43,899 nucleotides of DNA from Hyphomonadaceae bacterium (GCA_022844475.1 JALHLR010000021.1:1-43899); one strand, 5' to 3'; shown: positions 8,650 through 16,834, counted from the first letter of the stretch. A program made the numbers and translations. The notes: generated by a model not told the origin, from the letters alone.

Positions 8650-9030
8650 CTAATCCTCCGACGGATAGCGCGGGCCATCGTCGCCCGCTGCGGTGCTCGC
8701 CCCGTTCGACGAGAATACGGGCTCGGGCGTCGCCGGCTGCGGCGGCGGGCCGCCCGCCAGCTCCACGATCGACTGCAGCCTGTCGTGCGAGCGATTGAGC
8801 ACGATCAGGAGGTCGGCGAGGATTCGCAGCCCCAGCCAGATCCCGAATGGCAGGGCGATTCCCGCCGCCACCTGCATCGCAGCAGCAGCATAATTGCCGG
8901 CGGCCACGCTTGCGACAGCGATGATCAGCATCACCGCGGCCGACAGCGCCAGGAAGACGCCGACCATCGCCAGCGCCGATCTCAGCAAAGCTGGAGACAG
9001 CGGCCGCTCATTATCCCAGAGGCCACGCAT
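8650..9030 (-). CDS. DUF4282-like two-helix membrane protein
   Basis: 126 aa from ATG 9030, which has GAGGG nine bases upstream. Two hydrophobic helices (SALAMVGVFLALSAAVMLIIAVASVAA and AAMQVAAGIALPFGIWLGLRILADLLIVL) are followed by RSHDRLQSI and a proline-rich cytoplasmic tail ending in PRYPSED. The RI..DLLIVL.R..D.L..I segment resembles DUF4282 proteins, which have no assigned function. It is convergent with trcR, 7 bp apart. Confidence 0.6.
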   Translation of the reverse strand: MRGLWDNERPLSPALLRSALAMVGVFLALSAAVMLIIAVASVAAGNYAAAAMQVAAGIALPFGIWLGLRILADLLIVLNRSHDRLQSIVELAGGPPPQPATPEPVFSSNGASTAAGDDGPRYPSED

Positions 9031-9149
9031 AAGGTTACCCTCATCCGCCCGTTGAAATCGCCCCGCCGCCACCATTCGCAGCGTTGCGCAGAAGGTCAAC
9101 GGGAAGTTGGGCGCCGGGCGTGGTCAGGAGTCCTTGCGGGTGCCGAAGC

Positions 9150-9317
9150 CTAGCTGGCTCTCAGCTGCTGGATCTCGTCCTTTAATCGAAGTTTCTTCCG
9201 CTTGAGTTCAAGAATGCGCACATCGTCGCCTGACGGGTGCTTCGCCTCGGCGGCGATGGCCGCCTCGAGGCGCTTATGCCGGTCACTCAACTCTTTGATG
9301 CGTGCTTCCAGGCTCAT
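9150..9317 (-). CDS. YdcH/DUF465 family small protein (copy 1)
   Basis: 55 aa: MSLEARIKELSDRHKRLEAAI..., ...RILELKRKKLRLKDEIQQL. The ELSDRH..L...I...E.......ILELKRKKLRLKDEI layout is that of the DUF465/YdcH helical-hairpin family, of unknown function and common in alphaproteobacteria. The start is clear: AAGGAGAG lies eight bases before ATG 9317. A longer open frame to 9503 exists but runs through the intergenic hairpin and is not favoured. A second copy lies at 9763-9981 in the opposite direction. Confidence 0.82.
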   Translation of the reverse strand: MSLEARIKELSDRHKRLEAAIAAEAKHPSGDDVRILELKRKKLRLKDEIQQLRAS

Positions 9318-9762
9318 GAATAGGTCTCTCCTTGTAATTGGCGGACCGCACTGCCCCGGATGGGCGCCAGGCGGATCGCACAACACCGACCGCGAGCGGA
9401 CGTCTCGCGTCCGCTCCGGCCTCGATAGGTGTTTCGAGGAGACCGATGCGGCTCGCTGAACAGCCGCGAAGGAGAGTGAAACATGAAGTTTTTTAGACGT
9501 CACGCCTTGAATGCCGGAAAACGCACGACGCCCTGAGAATTAATGTGGCTGCCTCTGCGACGACCTCCGAAAGCCTCTGCGGAATGCCCTGTTTAGGGTT
9601 AGCGGACCTTTTCGTTCCGCCCCGGATTTGGTATCCACCACCGGCGGGAGGACGGTCGGATCGCGGGATACCGGCAGGCCGCCCCCTCGATTTCCGGCGC
9701 CTCGGATAGCAAGCAGCAATGCGAAGCGATTCCACCAGGCGCAGACACCGGAGGCCCCAGGG
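9318..9762. other. 445-bp gap between the two ydcH genes
   Basis: Visible structure: a perfect hairpin GAGCGGACG/CGTCCGCTC at 9394-9416 with a TCTCG loop and no T tail, and a 17-codon frame at 9483-9536 (MKFFRRHALNAGKRTTP) with GGAGAG seven bases before its ATG. I cannot say whether this peptide is made; it could be a leader or chance. The gap must also carry the promoters of both ydcH genes, but I see no convincing -35/-10 pair. Confidence 0.4.
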
Positions 9763-9981
9763 TTGAGCGACATCGTTTTCGACCCCACCAACATCGAGGA
9801 GATGGAGAAGCGGCTCGAAGAGCTGCGCGCCCGCCATCGCGAACTCGACGACACGATCGCACAGCTCAAGCTGGACGGCGGCGAGGAAATCCGCGTGATG
9901 GGCCTCAAGCGCGAGAAGCTCAGGCTCAAGGATCGCATTGCCTGGCTCTCGTCCAAGCTGACGCCGGACATCATCGCCTAG
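9763..9981 (+). CDS. YdcH/DUF465 family small protein (copy 2)
   Basis: 72 aa: LSDIVFDPTNIEEMEKRLEELRARHRELDDTIAQL...EIRVMGLKREKLRLKDRIAWLSSKL. The LKREKLRLKDRI block is the same as in the copy at 9150-9317, so the two are paralogues. The likely start is TTG 9763, with GGAGG eight bases upstream; ATG 9802 would remove part of the first helix and has no ribosome binding site. An intrinsic terminator follows at 10049-10076. Function unknown. Confidence 0.78.
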   Translation: MSDIVFDPTNIEEMEKRLEELRARHRELDDTIAQLKLDGGEEIRVMGLKREKLRLKDRIAWLSSKLTPDIIA

Positions 9982-10048
9982 GTCAGAGCTTCACACCTGG
10001 GTTGCGCGCTGCCTCGGCAATTCCCTAACCAGGCGAAAATTTTGAGCC

Positions 10049-10076
10049 CTGTCACGGCGCGACGCGTGACAGTTTT
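10049..10076 (+). terminator. Likely terminator after ydcH copy 2
   Basis: CTGTCACG (10049-10056) and CGTGACAG (10065-10072) form an 8-bp stem followed by TTTT. The dyad is 115 bp before the receptor gene, so an operator role is also possible. Confidence 0.6.
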
Positions 10077-10190
10077 GCATCGAAGGCGCTTAAAAGCACC
10101 GTGTACGTACGATTCCCGGGCGAGCCCGCAAGACTCCGGAAAGGCGTTCGGTTGATGTGGGAGCTCAGATTTCATCGGGAGCCCCCACCA

Positions 10191-12389
10191 ATGTTCCAAC
10201 GTAAGCGGTCCGGCCGGACCTTGATCGCAGCCCTGCTCGCCGCCTCGTCGGCCGTCGCCCTGCTCGCAGCGCCCGCCGCCGCGCAGACGCAGCCGGCTGA
10301 CGACAGCCGCCTCGACGTGATCATCATCACCGCCAACCAGCGCGAAGAGAACATTCAGGACGTGCCGGTCTCCGCCGCCTCGCTGCCGGAAGACCAGATC
10401 GAGGCGATCTTCTCCTCGGGCGAAGATGTGCTCGCCCTCGCCGCCCGCGTACCGGCGCTCTACGCCGAAAGCTCCAACGGCCGCGTCGCACCGCGCTTCT
10501 ACATCCGCGGTCTCGGCAATACCGACTTCGACATCGCAGCCTCCCAGCCCGTCTCGATCATCATGGACGACGTGGTGATGGAGAACGTCGTTCTGAAATC
10601 GACGCCGATCTTCGACGTCGACCGTGTCGAGGTCTATCGCGGTCCGCAGGGAACGCTGTTTGGCCGCAACACCACTGCCGGCATCGTGCGCTTCACCTCG
10701 GTCAAGCCGAGTGAAGATTTCGACGCGCGCGCCCAGGCATCCGTTGGCTCCTTTGGCTCGCTGACCTTTGACGGCGCCGTCGGCGGCGCGATCGCGCCGG
10801 GCGTCAATGCACGCGCCTCCGTGCTCTACCAGCACCGCGATGACTGGATCAACAATACGCTCACCACCCAGGGCGATGACATCGGCGGCTACAACGAGTT
10901 CGCCGGCCGCCTCCAGGTCGCGCTCGAGCCGATGGAAAATCTCGACGTGCTGCTCAACATGCACGCCCGCAACCTCGACGGCACGTCCGCCATCTTCCGC
11001 GCCAACGTCATCACGACGGGCACGAACGGCCTCAATGCCAACTATGACCGCGACACCGTTCGCTTCAACCAGGGCGGCGGCAACCGGCAGGCCTACACAG
11101 GCTGGGGCGCATCGGCCAATGTCAGCTACGATTTCGGCGACATGCAGCTGACCTCGATCACCGCCTACGAAGGAACCGAAGGCTCCGGCCGCGGCGATAT
11201 CGATGGCGGCGTCGCAGGCGTTGGCCCGGGCTTCATTCCTTTCGACGCCGACACGCAGGACTCGATCGACGATCTTGACCAGCTCACCCAGGAAGTCCGC
11301 CTCGCCAGCGACACCGGCGGCCCGCTCTCCTGGCAGGTCGGCGCCTACTATTTCGATAGCGAGTTCACCGTCACGACCGTCGGACCGTCGGGCTTCCCGC
11401 CGCCGGCGACGCTGACTCATGGCAACCAGGCCTGGGCCGTCTTCGGTCAGGCGAGCTATGACGTCACAGAGCAGTTCTCCGTCACGGGCGGCCTGCGCTA
11501 TACGGAAGACGAGAAGGACCTCACCGTCCTCGGAGCCACGGCCAACAACCGCAACATCTCGGACGACCATGTCAGCTGGGACCTCAGCGGCATGTACGCC
11601 CTGACCCCCGATGTCTCGGTCTACGCCCGCGTGGCCGAAGGTTTCCGCGGCCCGACGATCCAGGGCCGCGACGTTGCCTTCTTCGCACCGCCCTCGCTCG
11701 CAAACTCCGAAACCGTCCTGTCGTGGGAGGCCGGCGTCAAATCCTTCATCGGTGACAGCCTGCGCCTCAACGCAGCGCTCTTCACCTACGAAGTCTCCGA
11801 CATCCAGCTCACCGCCGTCGGCGGCGCTGGCAACACTGTCCAGCTGCTCAACGCCGACAGCGGCAAGGCGACAGGCCTGGAAGTCGACGCCGAATGGGCG
11901 CCGATGGACAATCTTGTCCTTACCGGTGGCTTCTCGTGGGTCGATACCGAGATCAGCGACAACGGCCTTGCAGTCGGCGTCTGCGCCCAGTGCACGGTAA
12001 CCGACCCGACGACCGTCGTCGCGGGCTCCAGGCGCGCATTGATCAACGGAAACCCCTTCCCGAACGCCCCGGAAACGATCGCCAACTTCACGGCGCGCTA
12101 TTCCATGCCGGCTGACGCCAGCTCGGAATTCTTCGTCTACACCGACTGGGCCTATCAGGGCGCGACCAACCTCTTCCTGTACGAGTCGGTCGAGTTCAAC
12201 ACCGATGATCAGTTCGAGGGCGGCCTGAAACTCGGCTGGACGAGGCTCGACGGCTCGCTCGAAGTCGCCGCCTTCGCCCGCAACATCACGGACGAGAACA
12301 ACATCAAGGGCGCGATCGACTTCAACAACAACACCGCGTTCGTCAACGACCCGCGCATCATCGGCGTGTCGGTGAAGCTCGCGAACTGA
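10191..12389 (+). CDS. TonB-dependent outer-membrane receptor
   Basis: 732 aa. Signal peptide MFQRKRSGRTLIAALLAASS..AAPAAAQ, then a TonB-box-like segment (LDVIIITANQRE), the plug domain (QDVPVSAASLPEDQIEAI..., FYIRGLGNTDFD, VDRVEVYRGPQGTLFGRNTTAGIVRFTSVKPS) and a 22-strand barrel that ends ...DPRIIGVSVKLAN with the terminal aromatic/hydrophobic pattern. The ANQREENIQDVPVSA wording is typical of the large receptor group expanded in Caulobacterales and sphingomonads, often for plant or aromatic compounds; the ligand is not deducible. Start at 10191 because of the signal peptide and GGGAG upstream. It appears monocistronic, with a strong terminator behind it. No TonB/ExbBD genes are adjacent; a TonB protein is at 25376. 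Confidence 0.93.
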   Translation: MFQRKRSGRTLIAALLAASSAVALLAAPAAAQTQPADDSRLDVIIITANQREENIQDVPVSAASLPEDQIEAIFSSGEDVLALAARVPALYAESSNGRVAPRFYIRGLGNTDFDIAASQPVSIIMDDVVMENVVLKSTPIFDVDRVEVYRGPQGTLFGRNTTAGIVRFTSVKPSEDFDARAQASVGSFGSLTFDGAVGGAIAPGVNARASVLYQHRDDWINNTLTTQGDDIGGYNEFAGRLQVALEPMENLDVLLNMHARNLDGTSAIFRANVITTGTNGLNANYDRDTVRFNQGGGNRQAYTGWGASANVSYDFGDMQLTSITAYEGTEGSGRGDIDGGVAGVGPGFIPFDADTQDSIDDLDQLTQEVRLASDTGGPLSWQVGAYYFDSEFTVTTVGPSGFPPPATLTHGNQAWAVFGQASYDVTEQFSVTGGLRYTEDEKDLTVLGATANNRNISDDHVSWDLSGMYALTPDVSVYARVAEGFRGPTIQGRDVAFFAPPSLANSETVLSWEAGVKSFIGDSLRLNAALFTYEVSDIQLTAVGGAGNTVQLLNADSGKATGLEVDAEWAPMDNLVLTGGFSWVDTEISDNGLAVGVCAQCTVTDPTTVVAGSRRALINGNPFPNAPETIANFTARYSMPADASSEFFVYTDWAYQGATNLFLYESVEFNTDDQFEGGLKLGWTRLDGSLEVAAFARNITDENNIKGAIDFNNNTAFVNDPRIIGVSVKLAN

Positions 12390-12414
12390 TCTGACAGACA
12401 GGCACTGAAGCATG

Positions 12415-12442
12415 GGCCGCCCGGGAAACCGGGCGGCCTTTT
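12415..12442 (+). terminator. Strong intrinsic terminator after the receptor gene
   Basis: GGCCGCCCGG (12415-12424), GAAA tetraloop, CCGGGCGGCC (12429-12438), then TTTT. The 10-bp GC stem is perfect. Confidence 0.92.
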
Positions 12443-12456
12443 GCGTCCGGGCGGTC

Positions 12457-12756
12457 TCACACCACCCGCGTCGAGGCCACCGCGTGGATCTCCACCCCTG
12501 TGGAACGCTCCGACAGCGCGCGGATCACGCCGACGATCTCCTGGCTGTAATCCTCGGCGAAATGCGCCTGCACCGCCGCCATGTCGCGCCAGCGCTCGAC
12601 GAACACGAACGTGCCTGGCGCCATCACGTCCTCGAAGAAGCCATGGCTGATGCAGCCCGCCTCCCCGCGCGAGAGCGCCACATGCCGCGTTGCCGCCGCG
12701 ATGAACGCCGCCCGGTTTGCCTCGGCCACTTCGACCGTCCCCGTGATCAGGATCAT
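12457..12756 (-). CDS. Antibiotic biosynthesis monooxygenase (ABM) domain protein
   Basis: 99-aa single-domain ferredoxin-like protein: MILITGTVEVAEANRAAFIAAATRHVALSRGEAGCISHGFFEDVMAPGTFVFVERWRDMAAVQAHF. The order GT..V....R..F......H....R.E.GC......D....FVFVE.W.D......H matches ABM/YgiN quinol monooxygenases, small cofactor-free oxygenases or detoxification proteins. GGAGGG five bases before ATG 12756 fixes the start. It is divergent from the TetR gene, with two palindromic operators between them, so repression by that regulator is likely. Confidence 0.85.
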   Translation of the reverse strand: MILITGTVEVAEANRAAFIAAATRHVALSRGEAGCISHGFFEDVMAPGTFVFVERWRDMAAVQAHFAEDYSQEIVGVIRALSERSTGVEIHAVASTRVV

Positions 12757-12790
12757 CCAACCCTCCTGCAAGGCCGCCCCCTTGACGACC

Positions 12791-12831
12791 TAGAGTTAAT
12801 ACTCTAACTCACGATTAGAGCATATGCTCTA
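12791..12831. promoter_or_regulatory. Paired TetR operator between the ABM and TetR genes
   Basis: TAGAGTTAATACTCTA (12791-12806, arms TAGAGT/ACTCTA) and TAGAGCATATGCTCTA (12816-12831, a perfect 16-bp palindrome). Both share the half-site TAGAG; the centres are 25 bp apart. They lie just before the TetR start (12846) and 35 bp upstream of the ABM start, as expected for an autoregulated divergent pair. Confidence 0.75.
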
Positions 12832-12845
12832 TTCAGCGAACCCGC

Positions 12846-13448
12846 ATGCCAGACCCGAAGATCGACACGCCGACCCGCATTCTCGACACGGCCCTCGCCC
12901 TGTTCAACGAACGCGGCACGGCCAATGTCACCACCAACCACATCGCCGAGGCGATGGGGATCAGCCCGGGCAATCTCTACTATCACTTCCGCAACAAGGC
13001 CGAGATCGTGCGCGGCCTCTTCGCCCGCATCCTCGCTGCATGGAGCGCGAACTACGCCCTGCCGCCCGGCAAGCCCCCCACGTTCAGGACCATGGACGCC
13101 ATGGCTGCAGGCAATTTCGAGATCCAGTGGGCACACCGCTTCTTCTTTCGCGATCTCACCATGCTGCTCGCCGCCGACCCGGAGCTTGCCGCGGACTACC
13201 GCCGCAACCGCGAGGCCGGCATGGCCAACACGCTCGCCCTGCTGCGCCACTTCATATCGGCGGGCCTGATGCAGCCTGCCGACAAGCGCACGCTGGACGA
13301 CCTCACCCAGCTGCTCTGGCTGGTCGGCGATTTCTGGCTGGTCTTCCGCGACGCCGGCGGCAAGGCGCCCACGCGCGCCGACATGGACCAGGGCGTCCGC
13401 CTCTTCCGCCGCGTCCTCGCAGCATACATCAGGGAACCGGCAAGATGA
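12846..13448 (+). CDS. TetR/AcrR family transcriptional regulator
   Basis: 200-aa repressor. The N-terminal helix-turn-helix is clear: TRILDTALALFNERGTANVTTNHIAEAMGISPGNLYYHFRNKAEIVRGLF (residues about 9-58), with GISPGNLYYHFRNK as recognition helix and anchor. The rest is an all-helical ligand-binding domain specific to its unknown effector; EIQWAHRFFFRDL and LLWLVGDFWLVFRD resemble a TetR branch with a shared C-terminal family. It overlaps the next gene by ATGA, so the membrane protein at 13445 is translated with it. Two TAGAG-type palindromes sit 15-55 bp before its start. Confidence 0.9.
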   Translation: MPDPKIDTPTRILDTALALFNERGTANVTTNHIAEAMGISPGNLYYHFRNKAEIVRGLFARILAAWSANYALPPGKPPTFRTMDAMAAGNFEIQWAHRFFFRDLTMLLAADPELAADYRRNREAGMANTLALLRHFISAGLMQPADKRTLDDLTQLLWLVGDFWLVFRDAGGKAPTRADMDQGVRLFRRVLAAYIREPAR

Positions 13449-14149
13449 CCTCCGCAAGACATCTCGCCGGCGTCCTTCTGATCATCGCGCCGCTCACCTT
13501 CACCGCCGGCTTCACTGGCCTGCAGATGACATTCGACTACCCCGACATTCTTCGCCAACCAGCTGGCGGCGTGCTGACCCGCTTTGCGGCCGCAGGCGTC
13601 GATCTCCACATCTACTGGTACGCGATGATGGCGGCTGCGCTCGCGCTGATACCGGCATCTGTGCTTGCCGGCCTGCACTTGCGGAAGCGCGACCCGGTTC
13701 TCGCGGGGCTCTCCGCCGCCATCGGCGTGCTCGCTGGCCTCGTGCAGGCGTTCGGCCTTATCCGCTGGGTGATGCTGGTCCCCTCGCTTGCCGCAACCTA
13801 CACAGGCTCCGGCGCAACCGAGATCGAGCGCGCCATGGCCGTATCCATCTTCGACGCCGCCAACCGCTATATCGGCGTCGGCGTCGGCGAGCACCTTGGC
13901 TATCTCTTCACCGGCGTATGGACGCTTCTGATCTCAGCGCTGATCTTTCAGGGCCGCCGCATTCTCGCGCTCCTGGGCGCCTTCATAAGCCTGGGCGTCA
14001 TGGCCGGCATGCTCGAACCGTTCGGCGCGCCCATGGCGGCAGACATCAACGCCATCGGCTTCTCGCTCTGGGCGCTGTGGGCGCTGTGGCTCGGCGCCGC
14101 CTTCCTGCTTGAGGGGCGAGGCTTGGCCCCGTCGCCCGCCGCCGCCTGA
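13445..14149 (+). CDS. DUF4386-like multi-pass membrane protein
   Basis: 234 aa with about six hydrophobic helices (LAGVLLIIAPLTFTAGF, YAMMAAALALIPASVLAGL, AGLSAAIGVLAGLVQAFGLI, YLFTGVWTLLISALIF, ILALLGAFISLGVMAGML, FSLWALWALWLGAAFLL). The early DYPDILRQPAGGVLTRF segment resembles DUF4386-type proteins, whose function is unknown. The start ATG overlaps the TetR stop (ATGA at 13445-13448), so the pair is translationally coupled and the protein is probably part of the response the TetR regulator controls. A strong bidirectional terminator follows. Confidence 0.65.
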   Translation: MTSARHLAGVLLIIAPLTFTAGFTGLQMTFDYPDILRQPAGGVLTRFAAAGVDLHIYWYAMMAAALALIPASVLAGLHLRKRDPVLAGLSAAIGVLAGLVQAFGLIRWVMLVPSLAATYTGSGATEIERAMAVSIFDAANRYIGVGVGEHLGYLFTGVWTLLISALIFQGRRILALLGAFISLGVMAGMLEPFGAPMAADINAIGFSLWALWALWLGAAFLLEGRGLAPSPAAA

Positions 14150-14159
14150 GCCGCAAGAC

Positions 14160-14193
14160 AAAAAACGCCGCCCTCCGGGGGAGGGCGGCGTTT
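14160..14193. terminator. Bidirectional intrinsic terminator
   Basis: AAACGCCGCCCTC (14163-14175) pairs with GAGGGCGGCGTTT (14181-14193). On the plus strand it ends in TTT; on the minus strand it runs into six T (A run at 14160-14165). It separates the convergent DUF4386-like gene and the lipoprotein gene at 14244. Confidence 0.9.
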
Positions 14194-14243
14194 GTCTGGT
14201 CGTCAGCGGCAGGTGTCAGACTGCCGCGGCGATCTGGTTGGCG

Positions 14244-14828
14244 TTACGACGACTGGGCCGGCTGTTGCGGCGCGGTCGGCTGTGCATCAACGGGAGCAGC
14301 CGTTTCCGTCATCACCGGAGCCGGGCCCGTGGTGCAGCAGCGGATCTGCATCTCGAGAACCTGGTCGTTGAAGCGGCAACCCGTGTCGCTGATCTCACGC
14401 AGGATCGACGGCGCACCAGCATTGAAGGTGAAGCGCGTCTGGACGCAGGACTGAACCTTGTAGCCTTCGCCGCACGATCCGGACTTCGCACGCTGCACCG
14501 TCTTGGTGGTGCAGTTGAAGGCGGCCTGTGTCGCGATCGAGCTCTTCGCATCCGTGGCCGCAGCCATCGCAGCATCGGCCGAAGCCTGCGCCGAGTTGGC
14601 GCGAGCAAGCGCGTTGTCGGCGATCGTGCGCGCCTGGCTCAGGCGCATGTTGGTGTCGGCGAGCTGACGGCGCTCGCCATCGATCTCGACGTTGATCTTG
14701 CAGACGTCCATGTTGGCCTTGTCAGGCTGCGCACAGTATTGCGCGACCGTCATGTCTTCCGGAATGGCCTGGCAGGCGGTTGCGGCCATAGCGAAAGCAG
14801 CTGCGGCCGCGAGCATTTTCAGATTCAT
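14244..14828 (-). CDS. Lipoprotein with alanine-zipper coiled coil
   Basis: 194 aa. The signal MNLKMLAAAAAFAMAATAC ends in a lipobox-like ATAC. The mature part has a cysteine-containing head (QYCAQPDKANMDVCKINVEI), then a long alanine-rich coiled coil (DTNMRLSQARTIADNALARANSAQASADAAMAAATDAKSS) like the alanine zipper of Lpp/OprI, then a C-terminal domain with six more cysteines (AFNCTT, SGSCGEGYKVQSC, DTGC, IRCC) and a proline/glutamine tail. Probably an outer-membrane-anchored trimer. GGAGAT lies seven bases before ATG 14828. I know no named family for the C-terminal domain. Confidence 0.75.
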   Translation of the reverse strand: MNLKMLAAAAAFAMAATACQAIPEDMTVAQYCAQPDKANMDVCKINVEIDGERRQLADTNMRLSQARTIADNALARANSAQASADAAMAAATDAKSSIATQAAFNCTTKTVQRAKSGSCGEGYKVQSCVQTRFTFNAGAPSILREISDTGCRFNDQVLEMQIRCCTTGPAPVMTETAAPVDAQPTAPQQPAQSS

Positions 14829-15218
14829 TTTTTATCTCCATCACCTTTGCCGGGACCATGGCGCCCGCGGCCGATGCAGCAAGTGAAATGACTGCAAGCC
14901 TTCACGCGGTCCGCGCTCTGCCGCACACGCGATTCGCGCAGTGCGCGCGGATGGTTCCGCAGACGCGTTACGCAGATGTCAGCATGCCGCGAAGATCACT
15001 GAATCAATTGCGATTCCCGCACAGCACACGGGCGGGGCGCTGCGCGATGAATCTTCTGTCATGGTCGTGGGCCGCGGCCTCTCGGACATGTCTTCTTGTT
15101 CACACATCGCATGCGAAGGCCGGGCCATGCATCCGTGCCGGCCTGCCGGCGTCGATTGACTTCCGCACGCTTGAGGCAAACAGTTCACGCGGGCCCGCGC
15201 CCGGGGGAGCTGACAGGC
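14829..15218. other. 390-bp divergent intergenic region
   Basis: No convincing gene. Contains two GANTC (CcrM) sites as an inverted pair, GAATC at 15001-15005 and GATTC at 15012-15016, and a hairpin with AGGCCGG/CCGGCCT arms around 15117-15145. It must carry promoters for the lipoprotein (minus) and the secreted-protein gene (plus). Confidence 0.5.
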
Positions 15219-15860
15219 ATGCGCGTTCTGACCCTCGTCCTCGTACTGGCGGTCGCAACACCCTTTGCCTGCGCCCAGCGCCAGCAGATTCCTCAGCCTG
15301 CTCCGGCGCCCGGCGCCGTCCGCGTCGAGCCCAACTGGGGTGAAGTGCGCTCAGCGCAGCAACAGGGCCAGGTGCGGAGTGTCGAGCTGCTCGAGCGCGC
15401 CGTCCGCCAGCAGCCGCCCGCCGGCCAGAAACCAGGCGAACTGCTGGCCGAGCTTCCGGGCTACATAACTCAATCAGCCAGCACGAACGCCGCCGTGATG
15501 ATCCCGCTCTCCGCAGCGCGCGCGGAGGCCACGTCGCTTGTCACCGGCAAGACATTCTACAATTTCTCCGCGACTTACCCGGGCGTGCTGACGTCCTCGG
15601 TGCTCGGCATGTGCTCCGGCATGCGCCTGCCCGACAACCATCCCATCGTTCGCAACATGCAGGCCGAGGCGCGCAAGCGTCCTGTCGCCGCTGGCCTGGG
15701 CGAGCCCTACCAGATCACCGCCACCGAAAGCGGACACCAGCTCACCTTCTCGAAATTCGGGTGTGCCTACGAAATCGCGATCACCTGCGAAGCATCCTGC
15801 AGCGTCGAGAAGGAACTCCTCGACATCGCCAACAGCCTGGTGGTGATCAATGCGCGCTGA
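15219..15860 (+). CDS. Secreted protein of unknown function
   Basis: 213 aa with an export signal (MRVLTLVLVLAVATPFACAQ) and a proline-rich linker. The folded part runs from about residue 75 (LPGYITQSASTNAAVMIPLSAARAEATSLVTGKTFYNFSATYPG) to the end and contains four cysteines (GMCSGMR, FGCAYEIAITCEASC). GGGGGAG precedes ATG 15219 and supports this start over the longer frame from 15096. The stop overlaps an alternative start (15850) of the M23 peptidase gene, so the two are probably one operon. I do not recognise the family. Confidence 0.7.
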   Translation: MRVLTLVLVLAVATPFACAQRQQIPQPAPAPGAVRVEPNWGEVRSAQQQGQVRSVELLERAVRQQPPAGQKPGELLAELPGYITQSASTNAAVMIPLSAARAEATSLVTGKTFYNFSATYPGVLTSSVLGMCSGMRLPDNHPIVRNMQAEARKRPVAAGLGEPYQITATESGHQLTFSKFGCAYEIAITCEASCSVEKELLDIANSLVVINAR

Positions 15861-15873
15861 TGCCACCACATGC

Positions 15874-16812
15874 ATGAAGACACTCGCTGCGATCGCCGCC
15901 GCGCTGATCCTGTCCGCCTGTAGCGGATCGAGACCGCTGGTCACCGCGCCGGTGCCGACGGGAACCGGAACAGGCGCGCCAGTTTCCACGCCGCCATCCA
16001 CACCCTCCACGCCGACGCCCGCCGGCTTCGCCGGATGCGTCTCCACCGGCGCCACGCAGACCAGCTTCGCCTGCATGCCTGCCGGCAGACTCCTCAATGG
16101 CTTGACCACGTGGAACGGAAGCACAGACCAGACGCTGTGGGTCCCCGGCATGCGTTTCCCACTGAAGGCCGGCCCCGCCTATCTCAATTCCCAGGTCTAC
16201 CGCTACAAGGGTGGCTACGATCCCAACTGGCTTGGCCCGACGGGCGTGAAGCTCGGCGCACAGAACGATCCCGGCGGCGTCGAGCAGTGCGACACCCGTA
16301 ACTACAGCTATCCCTGGCAGGACAATTTCTGCGAACAGCGTGCCGGCAGCGTGCAGGGCAACCTGTCCTGCCCCGGCAACTCAGGCCATCAGGGCGTCGA
16401 CATCCGCGGCAGGCTCTGCCGCACCAACGACCCGGCCAACCAGGTCGTCGCGGTCAGCAACGGAAAGATCATCGCGATCGAGCCGCACTACACGAAAGTC
16501 CTCAGCGAGGACGAGAGCACTTACTTCAACTTCATGCACATGCACTTCGCGAGCCGGCCGCACACCAAGGCACAGCTGTCGGCCAGCCCCGGCGGCATCG
16601 CCGTCAGCCGCGGCGCGGTGCTCGGCAATATCGGCAACATCCAGCAGGGCACAGCCGACGGCACGATCACCGTTCCGACCACCCGACACCTGCATTTCGA
16701 GATCCGCATGCCGATCGTGAACCCATCGACCGGAAATCTCGAAAACGTCCCCCTGCCACCCTACGCGTCGCTGGTGGAAGCCTATCAGCGGTTGCAGGCA
16801 GGAACGCCCTAG
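15874..16812 (+). CDS. M23 (LytM-type) metallopeptidase lipoprotein
   Basis: 312 aa. Lipoprotein signal MKTLAAIAAALILSAC with lipobox LSAC, then a Thr/Pro/Ser linker, then a peptidase domain. Zinc-site motifs are all present: GHQGVD (His172, Asp176), FMHMHF (His222/His224) and TRHLHFEI (His272, His274). Such enzymes cut peptidoglycan cross-links. The stretch before the zinc site (residues 50-165) holds several cysteines and a WNGSTDQTLWVPGMRFPL block, and does not match the usual M23 prodomains. ATG 15850 is in frame and overlaps the previous gene, but would put eight polar residues before the lipoprotein signal; 15874 is preferred although its ribosome site is weak. Confidence 0.83.
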   Translation: MKTLAAIAAALILSACSGSRPLVTAPVPTGTGTGAPVSTPPSTPSTPTPAGFAGCVSTGATQTSFACMPAGRLLNGLTTWNGSTDQTLWVPGMRFPLKAGPAYLNSQVYRYKGGYDPNWLGPTGVKLGAQNDPGGVEQCDTRNYSYPWQDNFCEQRAGSVQGNLSCPGNSGHQGVDIRGRLCRTNDPANQVVAVSNGKIIAIEPHYTKVLSEDESTYFNFMHMHFASRPHTKAQLSASPGGIAVSRGAVLGNIGNIQQGTADGTITVPTTRHLHFEIRMPIVNPSTGNLENVPLPPYASLVEAYQRLQAGTP

Positions 16813-16834
16813 CTTGCCGCGGACCTGACCGGCT

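Noticed and set aside
9978..12413. An 811-codon open frame antisense to the TonB-dependent receptor
   Set aside because: Its protein is low in complexity and matches no family; it is a by-product of high GC content opposite a clear receptor gene.
12824..13444. A 441-codon frame joining the TetR region to the membrane protein
   Set aside because: The first half is out of frame with the TetR protein and non-coding in character; only the part from ATG 13445 is real.
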